A stretch of DNA of 64,000 nucleotides. Source: Hyperoodon ampullatus. Lineage: Eukaryota; Chordata; Mammalia; Artiodactyla; Ziphiidae. Positions 46,927-59,304 of this stretch are shown piece by piece. The DNA is taken from positions 157,147,980 through 157,211,979 of the forward strand of contig OX457057.1 in assembly GCA_949752795.1 (NCBI GenBank). The letters are read 5' to 3'. The translations under genes and the position numbers were made by a program. Within the stretch, counting starts at the first letter, position 1. Each line of letters starts with the position of its first letter. The notes below the pieces were generated by a model that did not search any database, was not told the origin of the DNA, and was given only the letters and a program-made list of their open reading frames with translations.

Positions 46927-47358
46927 CTACTTGTTATGTGCAGAAGACAGGAAAGTGTTGTCTGGGCCAGGATGACTCTCACCAGGTACCAGCACGAGGT
47001 GTGAAAAAGCAACATTCCTTCTACCCGGGAAGAGAGCTTTCTGAATGCAGCAGGACAATTTTTTCCCCACTGAAGAACTGTGTCTTAGGACTGTCTGTAT
47101 TGAATTTGCTGTAGTGGAATTTGGTTCTCTGCAATGAATTTCTTCTCCATCAGTGTCTTCTTTGTCTTGTACTCTGTTTTTAATTTGACCACCAGCATTT
47201 GGCATTGAATGAAAAGCCCCAAACTCACTCAACTGGAGGGTCACTGCATAGAAGAACAAATCATTGTTTGTTTTTAATTTCTTTCCTTTCCTGGCACAAA
47301 TACTAAATTGAAATGATGTTGAAAGTATTGACCTGAAAAAGAAAAAGAAAGAATTCAA
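46927..47358 (-). other. Open frame with splice-like borders, possible exon
   Basis: A 143-codon open frame on the minus strand of DNA that is not obviously repetitive. Within it, a pyrimidine tract followed by CAG ends at 47333 and a donor-like CTGGTGAGAGT lies at about 46978-46985, bracketing about 350 bp (46983-47332) with no stop. The peptide (ICARKGKKLKTNNDLFFYAV near its start, KALFPGRRNVAFSHLVLVP near its end) matches nothing I recognise. It could be chance, an exon of an unknown or non-coding transcript, or part of an old pseudogene. Confidence 0.2.
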
Positions 47359-48151
47359 GGGATTTGCTCCATTTAAAAAAATATGTGTCTTTACTCTGAA
47401 GTATTAAGAGCAGTCAGGGCTGTGGTAAACCAGTTTCCAGCAGGTGACTAGGTGATAAGAAATTGTTCAGGTTCAACTTCTAGTTCTGTTTCGTTCTTAA
47501 TTTATAATAGTAATAGCTGATATATATCTGCCATGTCCAGTTTATAAATTGCTTTAGCATACATTAGTTACCTAATGTGATCCTCAAAGCAGCATAATGG
47601 TACAGATACCATCATTATCCCCATTTCACAGATAAGAAGACTGAGGTTCTGAGAGACTGACTTTACCCAGGTTTTTCAGTTAATGAGAGGCAGTGCTTGA
47701 AATCAAGCTTAAGTGTTCTGACTTCAAATTCCTTGTTCCTACTGTTGCCTTTTAAAGACCTAAAACTATGGGATACTTGAGCTGAAAGGGAACTTAGAGA
47801 TCTGCTGGGCCAGCCTTTGCCTGGTTCTACAGGATGTTAACGTATTTCCACAAAACAAAATTTGGGAAATGCCAAATTAAAGGATGTTAAGTGGATTTCT
47901 TGACCACAGAATGTCCCAGAGCCTTTATTTTGCAATGGATCTTGATGCCTTTTCTGATCTTATTTGGCGATGAATTTATTTTGGGGTCCATCTACCTAAG
48001 AACCACATTGTGTCAGGGGTTTGGAAGGAGCTGTCCTCTCTTCTTTTTTACAGAAATAAATCCTCATTTGTTCTGGACTTTCTCAGAGTATGCTATATTG
48101 TCACTCATATGCCACCTCAAGTCAACTTGGAAGAAAGTAGAAGAATTGAGC

Positions 48152-48264
48152 TTTTAATTGTTATTCAGCAGATTTACCGCTGGAAACAGGAAGTAGTAAC
48201 AAAGTGGCACATTTCTGCCCTCCTGATTCTTTTCACAAACAATTATTAGTTGTGCACCAGATTC
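48152..48264. repeat. Direct repeat, left copy (113 bp)
   Basis: It begins TTTTAATTGTTATTCAGCAG and ends GTTGTGCACCAGATTC. It is nearly identical to 48905-49017, with two differences seen. Confidence 0.93.
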
Positions 48265-48904
48265 CAGGGACTGGGGGGGATCTGCGTGGAAAGATGAAGA
48301 GGACAGTTCCTGCCCTTAATGTATTCCCTCACATTCTAGAACAAGGTGTCAACAAAACTAGCAAATAATGACAAACATCTGATGAAGGCTGGCACGGGAT
48401 GGGAGCCAGAGAGGGCGGCATCTTGTCCTGGAGGAGATCGATGGAGGGGGTGATCTGCGTTCAAGTCCCTGCTCGTCTTCCTGGCAGGAGAAAGGCCACA
48501 TCAGCCCCTTCACCTGCCCCAACTGAGGAGGTGGTGACCGGCTACCCAACTGGCAGAAGGTGTGGATGCTCTCTGGGATCCATCCCAGCCCCAGGGCACC
48601 GGGGTCTGAGCTCCACAGCTTTCCTGACAGAAAGAAAAAAATAGATTGAAAACGTCTCAGCTCCACATGTCCTATTTTTAATTGATTTGCACACAGGCTC
48701 TTCAATCACGGTATTAATATTTAATCGTCCTGTCAGGTCAGAACCTTCCCCATCAGACGGTTAAAGATGGTTTTGGACAGAGGAGGAAATGAGGTGGTGG
48801 AATGGCATGAAATGAGGAAAGGGAGTCATTTGCTCAGAGGGGATTGGATCTGAGGACCAAGAAGGGTCCTGAGAAGAAGTACACCTTGCTCACTTTCTCT
48901 CTGT

Positions 48905-49017
48905 TTTTAATTGTTATTCAACAGATTTACCGCTGGAAACAGGAAGTAGTAACAAAGTGGCAGATTTCTGCCCTCCTGATTCTTTTCACAAACAATTATT
49001 AGTTGTGCACCAGATTC
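48905..49017. repeat. Direct repeat, right copy (113 bp)
   Basis: The second copy is in the same orientation, about 640 bp downstream of the first. The DNA between them is unassigned and not itself repeated. Confidence 0.93.
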
Positions 49018-51430
49018 TCACTGTTCCTCCATTGCACACATCTGTAACCACTGCAGCACTTGTCCAGAAGGCCACTGGGAGCCATATAAGAGCTTAGACA
49101 ACACCAAGGCCTGAGGAGAAAGTAGGGGGTTTCTTCAGTGAGGAGAAGCCAAGAGGCTGGTGCCTGGGGAAGGGTCCAGAGGATGAAGTGTTCACATGCC
49201 ATGTTTTCTAAGTTGGTGAGAAGCCGATTGGTGTTTTGACTCTGGGCTCCACCTCAGCCCGGGTGGAACCGGGTTGAACGCACATTTCTTTGAGAAACCG
49301 GTGTCCTTCTGGGCTGCGCAGCATCACAGCAGCCGAGAAAAATGGCCCGGGAACTATTTTAGGTGAACGCTCTCTCAGAGGTGGTGAATAAACGTCTCAA
49401 ATGTGACTCGTTCCAGGAGGCTATTAATAGGCAGGAGATGAGAGGCATGGGAGAACTGAATTTCATTCAGGTTCGGACTCTTGCTTTACCTATACCTCCT
49501 TTTGCAACACAGAAACGAGGAGGGAGAGCTTGTCTTGCCGCGTTTCCAGGGGAGCAGGGAGAAAGCGGCCACTTCCTCCTCCTCTTCCGAGTCAAAGAGG
49601 GAAAAGCAGCGCACTCACCGCGGGCCCCAGCACAGTCCTTTCTGACCATCGCCCATGGCTTTGCTGAACACAAGCCTACCAAGTCCAGAGAGTCACAGAA
49701 AATCAAGATGAGGCGATGCCTCGATTCATATTCATATTTGCTTCCACATCGCCGTCGCCTCTGTGCATCTTCTGGGTTTGAAGCAGCGGTTCTCATGGGG
49801 AAAGAATTGCTGGAAGGGGACCTTTGGAAATGCCCGAGTGTATGTGGCTGTCTTAACAGTGGCCTGGGATGATCTTACCATTTAGTGGGAAAGGGCAGAG
49901 ATGCTGGACAGGCAGAAACGCTCTGGCTGGTGTCCCCAACCAAGAACTGCCCCTGCCCTGCATGACTACTTGAGGCCTCTCTGTGTATTCTCAGCAGAGG
50001 ATGTGTTTGGAATGGTCTGAGAGTAAACCTGAACTCCATTTTACTCATCAACATAAAGAGTTTTTGTTTCATGTTTTAACGGTTGTGGAAAATCAAGGAA
50101 AGACAGACTTTTGTTTCGTTTGGGGTTTTACCAAGAGTTGTTCATCTTTTGGAAGAATCAGATCCCTGATAGCAATGACACTCGTGGTATTTGTTACCAA
50201 AACCACATGCCTGTGCCGGTCTGCGTCTGCAGCTGTCAGATTTCCGCACGGGAGGATCTGACTACTTCCTGCTGGCTCCTGACGCAGTCGCACCAAACCT
50301 TTACATACGGAAACACATCTGATGTTATCCTAGGCGACTTTGGTTTTATTTTGCCTTTACATTCCATTAGGGCATTATACTGATTTTTAGAATCGAATGT
50401 AGGTGGATAATATTAATTTAATTTAAGGAACATAAAGGGGATATTATAGAATATTTCTTGTGGGGGAGGCATTGGGTCTAATCCAGGTCCTAAAACAGGG
50501 GTGAAATAACTGGTTTAGATTTTAAAACAGGACAAACTCCTGAGAGAAGAGCCAGGCAAATGGATCATCAGCCACAGGACTCTCTGAATCATGTTCTGCT
50601 CTGAGGCTCAAATGCTTCTGCAAATGTGCCTGTGAGAATCAGGCAGTTCATGGGGAAGAGTAAAGGGGCAGAAAAGCAAGAGCTCAAGGGCCATGGCAGG
50701 GGCACCAGCTCTCAGCATTGGGCACCGTGGGGTCTGCGCCTGGATGGGGCTCATGGCCTGTTGACCGTGGCCCTGCAAGATTGCAGGCATAGCGTTGCTA
50801 GATTTTCCATGCTTGCAGTGGAAGCTAGAAAGCCAGTGTGCTGGAAATTGTATTAGGTGTGGTAAGCCTCCAACAAAGAGAGCCAACAATACAACGGCTT
50901 AAGGACCAGGATATTGATTTCTTTTGCAGGTCATGATCAAGGCAGGGCCACAGTCACATGTGGCTGTCAGCCAGGAGAAGAGGGATGAGGGCATGGAGGA
51001 GAGCATGAGCAGCATCACTAAGGTCCAGACCCGGAAGCGGTGCACCTCCACTTTTACATGTTCCACTTTTACATGCCCTCTGATTGGTGGGGAAATGTCA
51101 TCTTTAGCTGGGCATCGCCTGGCTGTAACACTGACCGTCTCTGCCAGAGTACTTACTCCAAGCACTTAAACCAGTCCTCTGCAGACCATGGAGCTGAACT
51201 TGGCTCAAAGACTGCCTGTCCTGCTCTGCTGGAATTCACCATTTAGTTGTAGATTTACGATCCACACCAGGAAAAACCATTTAGACTAGAGGAAGAAGGA
51301 GGAAGGCAGGGGGGCCAATGTGTTTAAGTTGGTGGCGGGGTGGCATACTCAGAGCAGACACTCTTAGTGGGGACAGCTTGGAGGATGGAAGGACACAGAA
51401 CGCAGGTAAGGGAGGTTTTATTCAGGTTAT
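49018..51430. other. Unassigned DNA
   Basis: A 169-codon open frame lies at 49363-49872 (+) but has no motif I recognise and no splice-like borders. The rest shows no gene. Confidence 0.4.
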
Positions 51431-51434
51431 CTGT

Positions 51435-51655
51435 CTTACCTCCACCTTGCCTGACAAAGCCCTCCTGGGCCAGCCTAGGTGCTCCTATTCTGTGTGCCTG
51501 GCACAGCACCAATTGTACTTATTGTTTTCCTTGCCTATTTTTGTCTTCCCATCTAGACTGCAATTATATTTTGCTCACTTTTATATCCCCAGGGTCTTGC
51601 AGAGTAATTAGCATAGTAGGTGCTCAACAAATCCTTGATGAACGACTGAAAAAAT
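51435..51655 (+). repeat. L2 3'-end relic
   Basis: CTTTTATATCCCCAGGGTCT followed by TAGTAGGTGCTCAACAAATC is the L2 tail. Confidence 0.75.
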
Positions 51656-54180
51656 TCTATGAACAGTAGAAAACTAATGCATGCTTCTGAGTCAGTGCAA
51701 GGCACCATCACGGTGTTTCATTAAGACTAATCTGGTTATCACGTTCAGAAGGCCAAAGTCAGCAGGACAAAGACAGACTGGGTTTCTTGGCGAAGTACTC
51801 TGTGACTGAGGGTAGAGATGTCCTGTGGGAAGGAATGGGCTTCAAAAGGCTGATGGGTTGGGGGCGTCTGCATGAGGAGTGGAGAATTAGAAACTCTGCT
51901 TCTGGATGTTTCTGTCCAAGTCTAGTCTAGTGATAACAGAGTTAGCTGCAGTACCAGTCACCAAGGCAAGGCCTGAATGGAGGAGACAGCGGTGAGTAGC
52001 AAACCCTTGAGGGTTCTATGTCCTGTGAAATTGAATTAAAATAGAAACTCTAGGAGAGGCTTCCTGGATGAGGGAACATTTATGATGGGCTTTGAGACGT
52101 GAGGAAAATGAAGGGTCTGAAAAAGCATGTCAGCTTCATTAATTTGCCAAGAATCTAGTGAGTCCAATAAATATTTTTATGAAAGAAAAATAAATTATGA
52201 AATGGACAGTTAGCTATGGTTTTTACTAGTCTCTTCGGAAGAATGAATGGGAGGACAATTGGGGGTTCTTCTCAAGTTGTAAAGTTTCTGTTGCTATATC
52301 AGGTTTTGGCCACTCAAGCCCATTGAAGAAAGCTGTGATCTTTGAGGAATAAAGTTCTGCTGGATGTGAGGGAGAGGTTCTGGGAGAAGTCAGGTCACCC
52401 CTTCCCTGAGCCAGTGATCTAGGAAACACCAAACCGGTGGCAGCCCCTGTGGTCCAGGATCGACCCGGATGCTGACCTTGCCTGTCACCCCAGCCAGCCA
52501 GCGGAAGCTTCTGCAGCCCCAGGGGCTGTCAGGCAGCCCCGGCATCCGCTGTCACATCCTCAGGGGTGTGAAAGAAAGCCACAGGTCTTCCCCTGTGTGC
52601 AGGGGAGTGGGACTGTAGGTGGGGAGCCTCAGACAGAGCCGAGACACACTTCGGGGTGGGGGCAGTCTCCACAATTAAACAAAGGCTTGGCTGTTAGAAG
52701 ATCCCTCGGGGAGTGAGACTTCGGATTATTAGGCTTGGGTTAAGGAAAGGGCTTTCTCTGCAAACACAACAGCTGCCTGGAAGTGACGCTGCCCACTCAA
52801 GATGTTTGTGGGAGGCAAGGCTGAAAGGCCCAGCATGGCAGGTGGTCAGGGTCGCGGCGCTACTAAGCAGGTCTTGGGAGCTGAGGGTGGGGAAGGGTTG
52901 GGCTTGGTTTTAAGTCTTGGAGAAGGAGGCTCTGAATGTGGCTGGAGGTGAAGGTGAGACAGAGGAGGATCATGTTGAAGGAGAACTAGAAAGAAGTCAG
53001 AAGATGGGTTTTAATTTCAAGTTTTACCATCTAACGCTTGACCGTAAGTCACCTTCCTTCTTTGGGCCCTCTTTTCTACACCTGTCCTGCTCTGGCCTAG
53101 GTTTGGTGGGGGTGGGAATAGGGCAGATGGGTAGGCTTGGAAGAGGCACAGAGACCCACACCACTGTGAAGGGCTGATGCATCAGCGATTTCGATTTCCT
53201 TACACTTCGTAAGCACATGACTGATACTCAGTAAATATAACACAGCCACTGTTTCAGGCTCAGAGACCTTCCCTCCTGGAATGATATTCTCTACCAAGGT
53301 CAAGGGGGCTCCAGATAATCTAAGGGAGCAATGATTTCCCTTCCTGCAGCTTCCAGGATAGATTAGAAATAATAAAATGTTTGGGGCTAAGAATTAAAAA
53401 TCGGGATGGATCTAAAGTACTTCACCCCCATATATCTCATTCTTTCAAAGATGATGATCCGAATAATCAAGATTCTGAATGAGACTGAAAAATACTCTTT
53501 GGGGAGGAGATTAGATTTCTTTGCAGAATAACAGATCAAGTTTTTTTTTTAAATGACTGACAACAACAAAGTTAAAATATCCAAAACTACCTCATGAATT
53601 AATCAACCAAGGAAACAGACATTTCCATTATTCAGATGTTAGCAAGACTCTAAGTGTAAATATCTCAGCAGTGCTAGAAAGTCATATTTGCAACGGACTT
53701 TTAAAGGTGAATTTAACCCAACATACACACTTTATGGGTGAAGAAACTGAGACCCAGAAAAGAGGTTACAGTAAGAAAAGAAAAATGCATATGCAAAGTT
53801 TACCTTCTCCTACGCTGAATGAAGATATGATGTCAGCGTGTCCACCCACACATGGCACCTGGCTGCCTGGGACACCTGCAAGGCTGCTGTGGGTGACGTG
53901 TAGTTTGATTTTCCTCAGCATCTCTTCCTTTGGGAGAACACTTCTCTTATTTTCCTGGATCTGTCAGTCAAGGTGCTGTTCATCATGGGAGGACACTTGA
54001 CCCGGGTTGGTCGCTAGTCACAGGGATTGGTCTGGAGTGGGAATGTGATCCAAGCAGAACTCATCAAAGGCTTTTCCTGGGATTTTTATGTGGATGGATC
54101 CAAAGAAGCATGCTTCCTTGACTGCAAAGAGGAAGCTATTTATAGTAGGAGAAAATGAGGCTATTCTTGAAGGAAGAAAA
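51656..54180. other. Unassigned DNA
   Basis: No gene is recognised. A MIR-like piece lies near 53720-53780 (GGTGAAGAAACTGAGACCCA). Confidence 0.45.
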
Positions 54181-54205
54181 CCCTAGATAGACAGACTCTA
54201 GATAA

Positions 54206-54260
54206 ATGATAATAGATAAAGATAGATAGATACGTAGATAGATACACACACACACACAGA
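54206..54260. repeat. (GATA)n / (CA)n simple repeat
   Basis: GATAGATAAAGATAGATAGA followed by ACACACACACACACA. Confidence 0.93.
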
Positions 54261-54389
54261 GAAACATAGAAAGAACCTGCTCCTGCGCTTGCTAGTTCTT
54301 TTGCTTGAGCTAGTTTGAATTAAGTTTCTGTCACTTGCAAACAAAAAAAGTTGTGATCAATATAATAGAAACACAATGGCCCTGTGACT

Positions 54390-54600
54390 GTTTTTTTTTT
54401 TTGCGGTACACGGGACTCTCACTGCTGTGGCCTCTCCCGCTGCGGAGCACAGGCTCCGGACACGCAGGCTCAGTGGCCATGGCTCATGGGTCCAGCCACT
54501 CCACGGCATGTGGGATCTTCCCGGACCGGGACACGAGCACGAACCCGTGTCCCCTGCATTGGCAGGCGGACTCTCAACCACTGCGCCACCAGGGAAGCCC
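54390..54600 (-). mobile_element. CHR-type SINE, antisense
   Basis: T run, GCGGTACACGGGACTC..., ending GCGCCACCAGGGAAGCCC. The 10-bp TSD CCCTGTGACT lies at 54380-54389 and 54601-54610. A small duplication (ACACGAGCACGAACCCG) sits in the B-box area. Confidence 0.94.
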
Positions 54601-54610
54601 CCCTGTGACT

Positions 54611-55801
54611 TTTTAATGATCTAAAGCTGATAAGTTGGTGGTAGAAGGGAAAGAAATGTAAATAGAATCCCTTTCCTCACCTGGAATGTGTTCCCTGGGA
54701 CTTGGTCCTAGGAGGAGACTGCGGGCCTTTCCTGTTTATTGCCCCCCCTTTTGTCTATTTAAAAACATTGACAAGACAATATATTGAAATATATAAACAT
54801 TTTGAAAAGTTACAATGTCCAGCAGCCAAATGCAACTGTTGATTTGGCCACAAGGCAGTCGTGATGTACAGGCTTGATCGAATTCTGCTGCTTACTTTAT
54901 GTATTATTCAGAAACACACAAAAAATGGCCATCTTAATCGTGCTAACGGCTGTACAACACTCCCCTGTGTCATATGACAGTTTATTAAACTGTTCCCCAG
55001 ATGTTCAACATTTTAAAAAAAGAACACCTAGGTGGTCGTCTTCTACTCTTCTGCAAAACTGTAGTCCAATTCATTTTCAGGTCAAATGTTGGATTACTTC
55101 CAATAAGCTGCTGTTCCATGAAAACTGCACATTTGCACTTGCCTTTGTAAATGTTATCCTGTCTGCCCTTGGAATCTCCTGCCCCTTTCTTTTTATGTCC
55201 TTATTTTGATTAACTCTTATTCATCCTTTAAAGCCCTGCTCTGACACTCCCTCATTGATTTGTTCTTTTATCAAGAATTTACTGAACTAAGTGCTGTGCT
55301 GGGAGCTGGGGATATGGCAAGGAACATGACGTTCTTTCATTCAACCAACAGATATTTCTTGAAGGTCTGCTATGTGGCAGTTGCAGTGTTAGGTGCAGGA
55401 AATCCAGTGGTGAGTAAGACAAGGTCCCTGCCCTTGTGGAGCTTAGATTCTATCGGGATATAAAAAAAATAGAATTCATGAAGGAGTGGGATGTGTTCTC
55501 CTGTCATTTATCTCCATCCTTCTCAATAGCTACTTCTTACCTGTGTTTCCTACTAGGCTGTGAGGAATGTGAGGAGAGAGGCTGTGTCCTTCACCCCATC
55601 TCTCCACAGTGGCGCAGGGCCCAAGGACACCACAGTGCCACACAGTGCCCAGCCTGAGCCCACCAGCGCTTCCTTATTCACAGAGGCTGTTGCCCAGTTA
55701 GGTGGGGAGGAGGGGCTACCTGTGGGAGGAGGGCTGTGCTTCCTCAAGCCCTGGCAGACTCCTCTCCAGCAGTAGGTGGAAAGAGGAATTTAATGAGGTT
55801 T
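54611..55801. other. Unassigned DNA with L2/MIR-class relics
   Basis: Two successive copies of an ancient 'TTCAACCAACAGATATTTCT ... GTCCCTGCCCTTGTGGAGCT' motif lie at about 55262-55460. No gene is recognised. Confidence 0.5.
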
Positions 55802-55815
55802 AAAAGAAGACAATA

Positions 55816-56014
55816 GGGCTTCCCTGGTGGCACAGTGGTTGAGAGTCCGCCTGCCGATGCAGGGGACACGGGTTCGTGCCCCAGTCCGGGAGGATCCCAC
55901 ATGCTGCGGAGCGGCTGGGCCCGTGAGCCATGGCCGCTGAGCCTGCGCGTCCGGAGCCTGTGTTCCGCAACGGGAGAGGCCACAACAGTGAGAGGCCCGC
56001 GTATCGCAAAAAAA
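55816..56014 (+). mobile_element. CHR-type SINE
   Basis: GGGCTTCCCTGGTGGCACAG to GCGTATCGC plus A run. The 14-bp TSD AAAAGAAGACAATA lies at 55802-55815 and 56015-56028. Confidence 0.96.
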
Positions 56015-56028
56015 AAAAGAAGACAATA

Positions 56029-58044
56029 AAGAAGATCCAAAGACATGGCCATCTGGGCTTCAGCAGTTTATGAGAAGGGAAGCCCAGGCCCAGACAACAG
56101 CTGGTTAAACTCTGAAGAGGAGCCACATGACTTTAATCCCCCGTGAAAGCTGTTGGTGGGGTCCATAGGCAAGGCTGTGACTGTCACTGCTTTCTAATGA
56201 CGCTGCCGTGGGCTCCCTGCAGCTTGGGGAGAGGGAGGTCAGGAGACCAGCCAGGAGGGCGCAGGGCAGATGCAGGAGGTTCTGGGTGGTAAGTTGCTGG
56301 GTGCTGAGATGGGGCCAAGGCTCCTGTGGCTGGTGACCCGTGGTGCCCTTTGATTCAGAGCTAAAGGGACTGTGGAGTTCATCTGGTCCTACCCCTTTAT
56401 TTAGAAGAGAAAACTGAGACCCACAGAGGTAAGGCAGCCTGACAAAGGCCAAAGAGCTAGGAGGAAGCCAAGCCAGGAGTTAGCTCCCCCAACTTCTCCT
56501 GCCTCTGCAGCAAGCTGAGCTCCCTCAGGTAGGACGTGGGAACTGTGACTAATCCTCCACCACAGGCAGACAGTTTTCAAGATTAGTATCGGGCCCTCTT
56601 TGCTTTTTCTCCCCCTCCCTTCCCTCCCAAGACGAGTGCAACACCCGTGTGCCCCAGACACTGGGAGAGGTGCTGAGGGTAGAGATGCCAGGTCTGGTTG
56701 CAGCCCGAGGGGCTCCCGGGCTCTGGGGGAGAAACACTTACCCCGAGGTAACGAAGCCTCCGTGTGGTCAGGCAGGATGCACCTGAGATCTAAGCGCATG
56801 GGGGTGCCCCGGCTGATCCGGGGGCATCAGGGACCACATTCTGGAAGAGGGGACACTTGTGCCCAGGGGTGAAGAATGAGAGGGAGACAGGCATGCGACA
56901 GGCTTTAAACAGGAAAGGGAGATCCTAGGAATTTCATTTCGGAAAAGACTCTGGTGACAGTGTGATGGGGGGATTTAAAGGGGCAGAGAGAGTCAGGGGA
57001 GAGCTGACGGAAGGCAGGGATCTAAGGAGGAGGTGCCGAGGGCCTGGAGTTGTGCACGGTAGGCAGGCAGGAAGGAAGGAAAAGAGTCAAGAAACATTTA
57101 GAAGGTAACATCAGCACACCTGTCGACTGGTGAGGAGGCGACAAGGAGGCAGTGGAGGGGCAGGCTGAGCCCTCAGGGTCACCTTGTCCTCGTGGTCTGA
57201 CATCTCTTCCTCCAGGCTCCTGGCTGCTCACTGGATATCTCTGTGCGGATAAGCACTGGCCTCTCAAACCCAAAAGCACTTCTTGATTCTTCACAGAATT
57301 GTCTCTTCTGCTTCATTTTCTGGTTTCACTTAGTGGTTCCCTTACTTGGCCAAGCTGATGGTTGGCCAGCCCAACTCACCTGAATTTTTGTGAGGTCGAA
57401 TTTAAAAGGCACACACACACACACACAAAAGGCACATCTAGTCACTTCCCTGGGAGTGGCTGCTTCCCACACTGACCAGTTGAATCATTCAAAATTTAGT
57501 TCAGTTCAACAAACATTTACCCCAAAATCACTATTTGTCGAGCTCCCAGGATCCAACCATGGCAAGAGGAAGGTCTCTGCCCCCTGAGGTCCCCAGAGTA
57601 TAAAGGGATCCTCCGTTTCTGAACTGCAAGTCCTTACCTCTGGGTTCTTTTCTCCACTTTGCTTTGTTGCCCAGAATGGAAAAAAAAAAAAAAATCTGAC
57701 TTAAAAAAACAAATGAACAACAGCAAAATCCCCTTAATTATTTGTTCTAATGGGCCAAAGGTCAGCATGATCTAGGATTTGGTGATAAACCTGTTACAGA
57801 GAAAAAAAATTTTTTTTAATTTGACTTGGTTTTATCATAGGTGCTCAATAACTATTTGTGGAATGAATGAACATCTAGGCTAAGAAAGCATTCATTGCGC
57901 AGGTCCCATAAGATCTGCTTGAGAGCAAGTCTGGGTGCCACCCCTAGGGCACAATGGATAGGCAAAGGTATCAATTATTATGATCATAGTCACTGTTTAT
58001 AAAAATCAGTGATATTACTTTGTCCTGGAAAATAGCTGAATATT
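56029..58044. other. Unassigned DNA, partly GC-rich
   Basis: Overlapping frames at 56401-56872 show no known protein. A (CA)n run lies at 57408-57426. L2-like tails lie near 57490-57600 and 57835-57870. Confidence 0.45.
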
Positions 58045-58057
58045 TAAAGTAGGTCTC

Positions 58058-58383
58058 GGGACTTCCCTGGTGGCGCAGTGGTTAGGAAACTGCCTGACAG
58101 TGCAGGAGACACTGGTTTGAGCCGTGGTCCAGGAAGATCCCACATGCCACGGAGCAACCAAGCCCATGCACCACAACTACTGAGCCTGAATTCTAGAGCC
58201 TGCGAGCCACAACTACTGAGCCCGCGTGCCTAGAGCCCGTGCTCCGCAACAACAGAAGTCACTGCAATGAGAAGCCCGCGCACCGCAATGAAGTGTAGTC
58301 CCCTCTTGCTGCAGCCAGAGAAAGACCACGCGCAGCAACGAAGACCCAACGCAGCCCAAAATAAACAAATAAATTTATAAAAA
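58058..58383 (+). mobile_element. CHR-2-type long SINE
   Basis: GGGACTTCCCTGGTGGCGCA, repeated CACAACTACTGAGCC units, then AAATAAACAAATAAATTTAT. The 13-bp TSD TAAAGTAGGTCTC lies at 58045-58057 and 58384-58396. Confidence 0.95.
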
Positions 58384-58661
58384 TAAAGTAGGTCTCTCCT
58401 GCATCCTGAAATCTTGTTACTCTAATTATTTACATCAATTCAACATTTACTGAGAAAAAGGAGTACAGGTTGTTCAAGGATGAGAAGAAACCAGCTCTGA
58501 TTTCCTAATGATTGCAATCTAGGTGGTGGTGAGCTTTGGGTGTCAGTTCTCTGTTTCTCCCCAGGTTGCCCTACCAGCCACTGGAGTTGAGCAAGCTACC
58601 AGTACTCACAGAGCCTTGTGTTTTTCCTCCTGCCTCCCTCACCTCAGATTGTTGGGAGGAT

Positions 58662-59061
58662 TGTATTAGTCCACGAGGGCTGCCAAGACAAAACACACAG
58701 CCGGGGTAGCTTAAACAACAGAAATTAATTTTCCTACAATTCTGGAAGTGAGAAGTCTGAGATCATGGTGTTGGCAGGTTGGGTTTCTCCTGAGGCCTTG
58801 CCTTGCAAATGGCCACCCCCTTGCTGCCTCTTCACATGGTCGTCCCTCTGTGCCCACGCAACCCTGATGTCTCCCCGTCTGTCCAAATTTCCTCTTGTTA
58901 TAAGGATACCATTCAGGTTGCATTAGGGTCCACCCTAATGGCCTCATTTTAACTCAGTCCCCTCTTTAAAGGCTCCATCTCCTAGTATAGTCACATTCTG
59001 AGGTACTGGGGGTTAGGGCTTCCACATATCAATTTTGGGGGACACAATTCAGCCCATAACA
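58662..59061 (-). mobile_element. MLT1-type MaLR LTR
   Basis: The minus strand starts TGTTATGGGCTGAATTGTGT and ends GGACTAATACA. It contains the MLT1 texts ATTAGGGTGGACCC and TTTCTGTTGTTTAAGC. It is an ancient solo LTR. Confidence 0.85.
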
Positions 59062-59304
59062 AGAACCAAATAAAATCACGTGCAAAATGCCCAGCATGAT
59101 GTCTGCCTGGCACATGGTAACATCCTACAAATTTGAGTTTCCCCCCTCTTCCCTGCTAGTAGGATACTAAAGGTTTAAAACAACCATTTTAGATGGAGCA
59201 AGTATAAACTCTGGCTCCTGTGGGTATAAATTGTTACTAAATAGGGATAAGGGGGATCCAAATTAATGAGCTTCTATTAATCAAAACTGGTTTGGGAATT
59301 TCAG

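Noticed and set aside
49363..49872. 169-codon open frame on the + strand
   Set aside because: No recognisable domain, no splice-like borders and no context. It is compatible with chance in a moderately GC-rich segment, so it is mentioned only within the unassigned block.
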